Source of the DNA: Actinomycetota bacterium
GTDB taxonomy: Bacteria > Actinomycetota > Actinomycetes > Actinomycetales > Angustibacteraceae
Assembly (NCBI GenBank): GCA_014377795.1
Contig: JACMOY010000296.1
Coordinates: 1-11,441 of the forward strand
Direction: 5' to 3'
DNA length: 11,441 nt
Part shown: in pieces, positions 6,635 through 11,441 of the stretch
Position numbering within the stretch: position 1 is the first letter of the stretch
How the letters are laid out: each line of letters begins with the position of its first letter
The notes under the pieces: model-generated
Seen by the model: only the letters and a program-made list of their open reading frames with translations
What the model was told of the DNA's origin: nothing
Database searches by the model: none
Position numbers and translations under genes: made by a program

Positions 6635-6671
6635 TGTGGATCATGGGGCGATCGCGCGCCGCTGTGGACGA
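6635..6671 (-). promoter_or_regulatory. Two near-matches to DnaA boxes
   Basis: On the minus strand the 103-bp spacer between the DUF1232 and DUF4192 genes has TCGTCCACA (6671-6663) and TGATCCACA (6643-6635). Each differs by one base from an accepted DnaA box (TTGTCCACA or TTATCCACA). They have the same orientation and start 28 bp apart. This is short-motif matching; no other origin features are present, and DnaA regulation of DUF4192 is only a possibility. Confidence 0.2.
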
Positions 6672-6685
6672 CTGGCGGTGGCCGG

Positions 6686-7072
6686 TCAGCGCACGACGTA
6701 CCCCGGGACGACGTCCTCGCGAGGGCCGGCGGGGCGCCGACCCGCGTGTGCCCGCTCCCACCTCAGGAACCCGCCGGTCTCGCCGAGCACGGCTGCGGCG
6801 AGCCAGCTGATGACCACGGCGTCGTCCGCGAGCCCGATCAGCGGCAGCCACTCGGGCAGCAGGTCGACCGGTGACACGACGTACACCGCGGCGGCGACCA
6901 GGGCGACCAGCCGGCCGCGCGAGGTGCCGCTGTAGTCACCGCTGACGGTGGGGCGCACCAGGCGCGGCACCGCCCGCAGTCGAGCACCCAGCCCGGGCTC
7001 GTCGGGGCCGCTGGCGCCGCGCAGGGCGCGCACCAGGGTGAGCACTGCGGCGCTGCGGGTGGTGCGTGCCAT
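6686..7072 (-). CDS. DUF1232 (YkvA-type) small membrane protein
   Basis: A 128-residue protein whose core, ALVAAAVYVVSPVDLLPEWL and then PLIGLADDAVVISWLAAAVL (about 56-95), matches DUF1232: a hydrophobic helix, the SPVDLLP signature, and an acidic LADD turn into a second hydrophobic helix. It probably sits in the cytoplasmic membrane. The family's function is unknown. The N-terminal 50 residues are basic and probably cytoplasmic. The start is ATG at 7072, with AGAGGA 5 nt upstream. It lies 75 bp downstream of the EcsC-like gene on the same strand and may be co-transcribed with it. Confidence 0.85.
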   Translation of the reverse strand: MARTTRSAAVLTLVRALRGASGPDEPGLGARLRAVPRLVRPTVSGDYSGTSRGRLVALVAAAVYVVSPVDLLPEWLPLIGLADDAVVISWLAAAVLGETGGFLRWERAHAGRRPAGPREDVVPGYVVR

Positions 7073-7147
7073 CAGGTTCCTCTCGGTCGACGGGTCGCGG
7101 AGTCCGACGCGTGGGGGACGCCTGCGGTTCCGTCTGCGTGCGGCCGG

Positions 7148-7813
7148 TCAGCGCCCGGCCAGCGCCGGCCGGGCGGGGAACTCGCGGCGGGCCTGGTCGG
7201 CGATGCGGCGCAGCAGGTACACGTCGACGCCGGCGCCCAGGACGCCGCCGACGACGGGGACGCCCTTGCCGAACCGGGTGAGCGCCGACTTGCCCACCGT
7301 CGACACCAGCCGGAACCCGATGCCCTTGTTCAGGACCATCAGCGCCGGGCCGGGAAGACGCTGCGCGGCCAGGTTCGCCAGGCGCCCGGTGCTGACGACC
7401 CCCGCCTTCTTCAGCAGGTCGTCGGCGTCCGCGCCCACCAGTGTGAGCATGACCGCGGCACGCACCCCGGGAAGGTGCAGCTCGTAGCCGCGCAGGGACG
7501 CCACCGACGCGGTCATCCGCGTGGCGAGGGCGTAGAACCCCACCACGTTGGCGGGCAGGGCGACCGGCAGCGTCACGAACCCCCCGATGCCCGTGACGAA
7601 CCCGCCGGCCGCGACCAGCCGGGTGTGCTGGCGCACGACGGCGTCGATGGCCTGGGTCGTGCCCGCGTGGTCGCTGCGCGCCGAGTCCGCCACCTGCTGA
7701 GCCGACGAGAAGCGGCCCCGGCCGTCGATGCCGACGTCCAGCAGCCTCTCGACGATCGTCGCGGCGGTTCTCGCCAGTCCGCTGTCGTCGTCGGTGGTCG
7801 CGTCGTCCGGCAC
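7148..7813 (-). CDS. EcsC-family protein
   Basis: A 221-residue protein that I assign to the EcsC family from its Gly-rich hydrophobic core (AAGGFVTGIGGFVTLPVALP at about 68-87, then ANVVGFYALATRM), the following ASLRGYELHLPGVRAAVMLT segment, and a C-terminal GKGVPVVGGVLGAGVDVYL leading into a basic amphipathic end. EcsC is named for the third gene of the Bacillus ecs ABC-transporter operon, but actinobacterial members usually stand alone, as here with no ABC genes near, and their role is unknown. The hydrophobic segments suggest membrane association. The start is GTG at 7813 with GAGGAG 4 nt upstream. It is divergent from ligB. Confidence 0.7.
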   Translation of the reverse strand: MPDDATTDDDSGLARTAATIVERLLDVGIDGRGRFSSAQQVADSARSDHAGTTQAIDAVVRQHTRLVAAGGFVTGIGGFVTLPVALPANVVGFYALATRMTASVASLRGYELHLPGVRAAVMLTLVGADADDLLKKAGVVSTGRLANLAAQRLPGPALMVLNKGIGFRLVSTVGKSALTRFGKGVPVVGGVLGAGVDVYLLRRIADQARREFPARPALAGR

Positions 7814-7880
7814 GGTGCTCCTCGGTGCTCGTCGGTGTCAGGTGTGGTCGGGCCCTCCACTGTGCCCGACGCGGGCGGGT

Positions 7881-7898
7881 ACGGCGCGGTGGCGCCGT
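7881..7898. repeat. 7-bp inverted repeat in the ecsC-like/ligB divergent spacer
   Basis: ACGGCGC (7881-7887) and GCGCCGT (7892-7898) are perfect reverse complements around GGTG. The dyad is near the middle of the 132-bp spacer between divergent genes, where an operator would be expected. No known regulator site was recognised, and in GC-rich DNA such short dyads can arise by chance. Confidence 0.35.
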
Positions 7899-7945
7899 CC
7901 GCACCAGCCCAGGCAGGTGCCGGCCGGCTGCGGGACGATGGGCGG

Positions 7946-9538
<1,593 letters not shown>

Positions 9539-9570
9539 CCGACCGGGTCACCGACCGACCGGGTCACCGG
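9539..9570. repeat. 16-bp tandem duplication after ligB
   Basis: CCGACCGGGTCACCGA (9539-9554) is followed directly by CCGACCGGGTCACCGG (9555-9570), 15 of 16 bases identical. It starts right after the ligB stop codon. The copies can fold into a bulged hairpin through CCGG and GGTC/GACC, but no U-tract follows. It may be simple replication slippage. Further on, a 5-bp dyad GCTGA-CCCA-TCAGC (9601-9614) precedes the sseA ribosome-binding site. Confidence 0.6.
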
Positions 9571-9638
9571 GAAGACCTGGGAGGATCGGGCGTTGTCACT
9601 GCTGACCCATCAGCCCGTCCCCACCGAAGGAGGCACCC

Positions 9639-10516
<878 letters not shown>

Positions 10517-10520
<4 letters not shown>

Positions 10521-10972
10521 GCGGCGACGCGGGCGCCGAGGGTGCCGTCCACGACCTGCCCCCGGGCATGGCCGAGCTGGTCGAGGACTTCGCCGCTGTG
10601 TCGACGGCGGACCGGCTGCAGCTGCTGCTCGAGCTGAGCGACGACCTGCCCGCGCTGCCCGAGCGGTACGCCGGTCACCTGGTCGGCATGGAGCAGGTGC
10701 ACGAGTGCCAGTCACCCCTGTTCCTCGCCGTCGAGGTGCAGGACGACGTGGTGCGGGTCTTCTTCGACGCCCCGCTGGAGTCGCCGACCACGCGCGGTTT
10801 CGCGGGCATCCTGCACGCCGGCCTGGACGGGCTGAGTACCGCGGACGTGCTCGCGGTTCCGGACGACGCGCCCTACCGCTTCGGCCTGGCCGAGGCCGTC
10901 AGCCCGCTGCGCCTGCGCGGGATGCTCTCGATGCTCTCGCGGATCAAGCGCCAGGTGCGCGAGCGGTCCTGA
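10517..10972 (+). CDS. sufE: SufE-family cysteine desulfuration protein
   Basis: A 151-residue SufE-like protein. SufE accepts sulfur on a cysteine and passes it to Fe-S cluster assembly, usually from the cysteine desulfurase SufS. The acceptor is likely Cys64 in [13 protein letters not shown], in the place of the family Cys. The opening [20 protein letters not shown] and the C-terminal [20 protein letters not shown] are also family-like. The GTG at 10517 overlaps the sseA stop by 4 nt. No desulfurase is in the window, and the tight link to a rhodanese suggests that SseA may exchange sulfur with it; a similar sseA-sufE pair is known in Mycobacterium tuberculosis (Rv3283-Rv3284). Confidence 0.9.
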
Positions 10973-10976
10973 GCCG

Positions 10977-11441
10977 GTGACCGCCGCGCTGCGACCGGAC
11001 GAGGTGCGCGCCGGGCTCGAGCGGGCCGGCGTGCGACGCGGCGACCCGGTCGGGCTGGTGCTGCGCGACGGCGTGGGGCTGGGGTTGGCCGCGGGCGGGC
11101 GACGCTGGTCAGTCGCCTCGGCCCGTCCCGGCGACGTCGGCGTCGACGTCGAGCGCGCGCTGCGGCCCCGGTGGGTCTGGTGGTGGGCAGCCGAGGCCGC
11201 GTCGAGCGTCGTGACCGCCGGGGGGCGGGTGGCCACCTGCTGGGACGTCGCAGCGGCGCACCGGCTGCTCGCCGGGGGCTCGTCCGCTGCCCCCGCGCAG
11301 GTCTGGGCGGCGCTGCACCGGCTGGACCCGGACTCGGTCCCCCGCACCGGGCAGCTCGACCTGCTGGCGCCGGTCGCCACGGGCAGCGGCGGTGACCCCG
11401 AGAGCCCGGTCGACGAGGCCGGTCACCTGCGCGCCGAGTGG
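10977..11441 (+). CDS. PolA-like bifunctional 3'-5' exonuclease/DNA polymerase, N-terminal part
   Basis: This gene runs off the right edge; 155 codons are visible with no stop. It begins at GTG 10977, 4 nt after the sufE stop, so it is probably in the same transcript. The visible residues show RPRWVWWWAAEAASSVVTAG at about 63-82, then RVATCWDVAAAHRLLAGG and a loop ending DPESPVDEAGHLRAEW. I recognise this as the opening of the actinobacterial DNA polymerase I-like proteins (usually about 550-590 residues) that carry a degenerate exonuclease region and a family-A polymerase domain. The catalytic regions are outside the window, so the call rests on N-terminal pattern only. Such proteins are thought to act in repair synthesis. 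Confidence 0.68.
   Translation, partial: MTAALRPDEVRAGLERAGVRRGDPVGLVLRDGVGLGLAAGGRRWSVASARPGDVGVDVERALRPRWVWWWAAEAASSVVTAGGRVATCWDVAAAHRLLAGGSSAAPAQVWAALHRLDPDSVPRTGQLDLLAPVATGSGGDPESPVDEAGHLRAEW

Noticed and set aside
7073..7147. Terminator between the EcsC-like and DUF1232 genes
   Set aside because: Only a 4-bp stem (GCGT/ACGC around a C-run) is visible, too weak to call.
9593..9638. TTGTCA as a -35 element for sseA
   Set aside because: No TAnnnT-like -10 box lies 16-19 nt downstream.

Overview
The window is very GC-rich and densely coded, with GTG starts nearly as common as ATG and short or overlapping gene junctions. Together with an actinobacterial-type SAM-IV riboswitch, a LigB-type ATP-dependent DNA ligase, DUF4192 and DUF1232 proteins and an SseA/SufE pair, this points to a high-GC actinobacterium. 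The protein flavour suggests Micrococcales or a relative, but the genus cannot be fixed from sequence reading alone. No mobile element, CRISPR array, tRNA, rRNA or prophage gene was seen. This looks like ordinary chromosomal housekeeping territory.

Layout: (1) 1-280, minus: 5' end of a Lys/Ala/Pro-rich protein cut by the left edge, with a good -10 box about 160 nt upstream. (2) 507-923, minus: a single-domain universal stress protein. (3) A short divergent spacer with three 10-bp-phased GCCGACG repeats and a perfect 9-bp inverted repeat. (4) 1085-2722, plus: a GCS2/YbdK-type carboxylate-amine ligase fused in one frame to a C-terminal Nudix hydrolase. (5) 2750-5348, minus: a methionine unit in which a SAM-IV riboswitch precedes metY and metX, which overlap by one base. 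(6) 5359-7813, minus: DUF4192, DUF1232 and EcsC-family proteins. (7) 7946 to the right edge, plus: ligB, sseA, sufE and the 5' end of a PolA-like 3'-5' exonuclease/DNA polymerase.

How the genes work together: MetX activates homoserine and MetY inserts sulfide to give homocysteine, the methionine precursor; the riboswitch senses S-adenosylmethionine and should switch the pair off when it is abundant. SseA and SufE overlap by 4 nt and form a second sulfur-handling unit, probably moving persulfide sulfur for Fe-S or related assembly. The ligase and the polymerase-like gene flank that unit and suggest a loose DNA-repair theme.

No wholly new system is evident. The points most worth a second look are the ligase-Nudix fusion, the loss of the near-invariant Asp in motif I of LigB, the SAM-IV element with its downstream hairpin, and the ordered repeats between the stress-protein and fusion genes.
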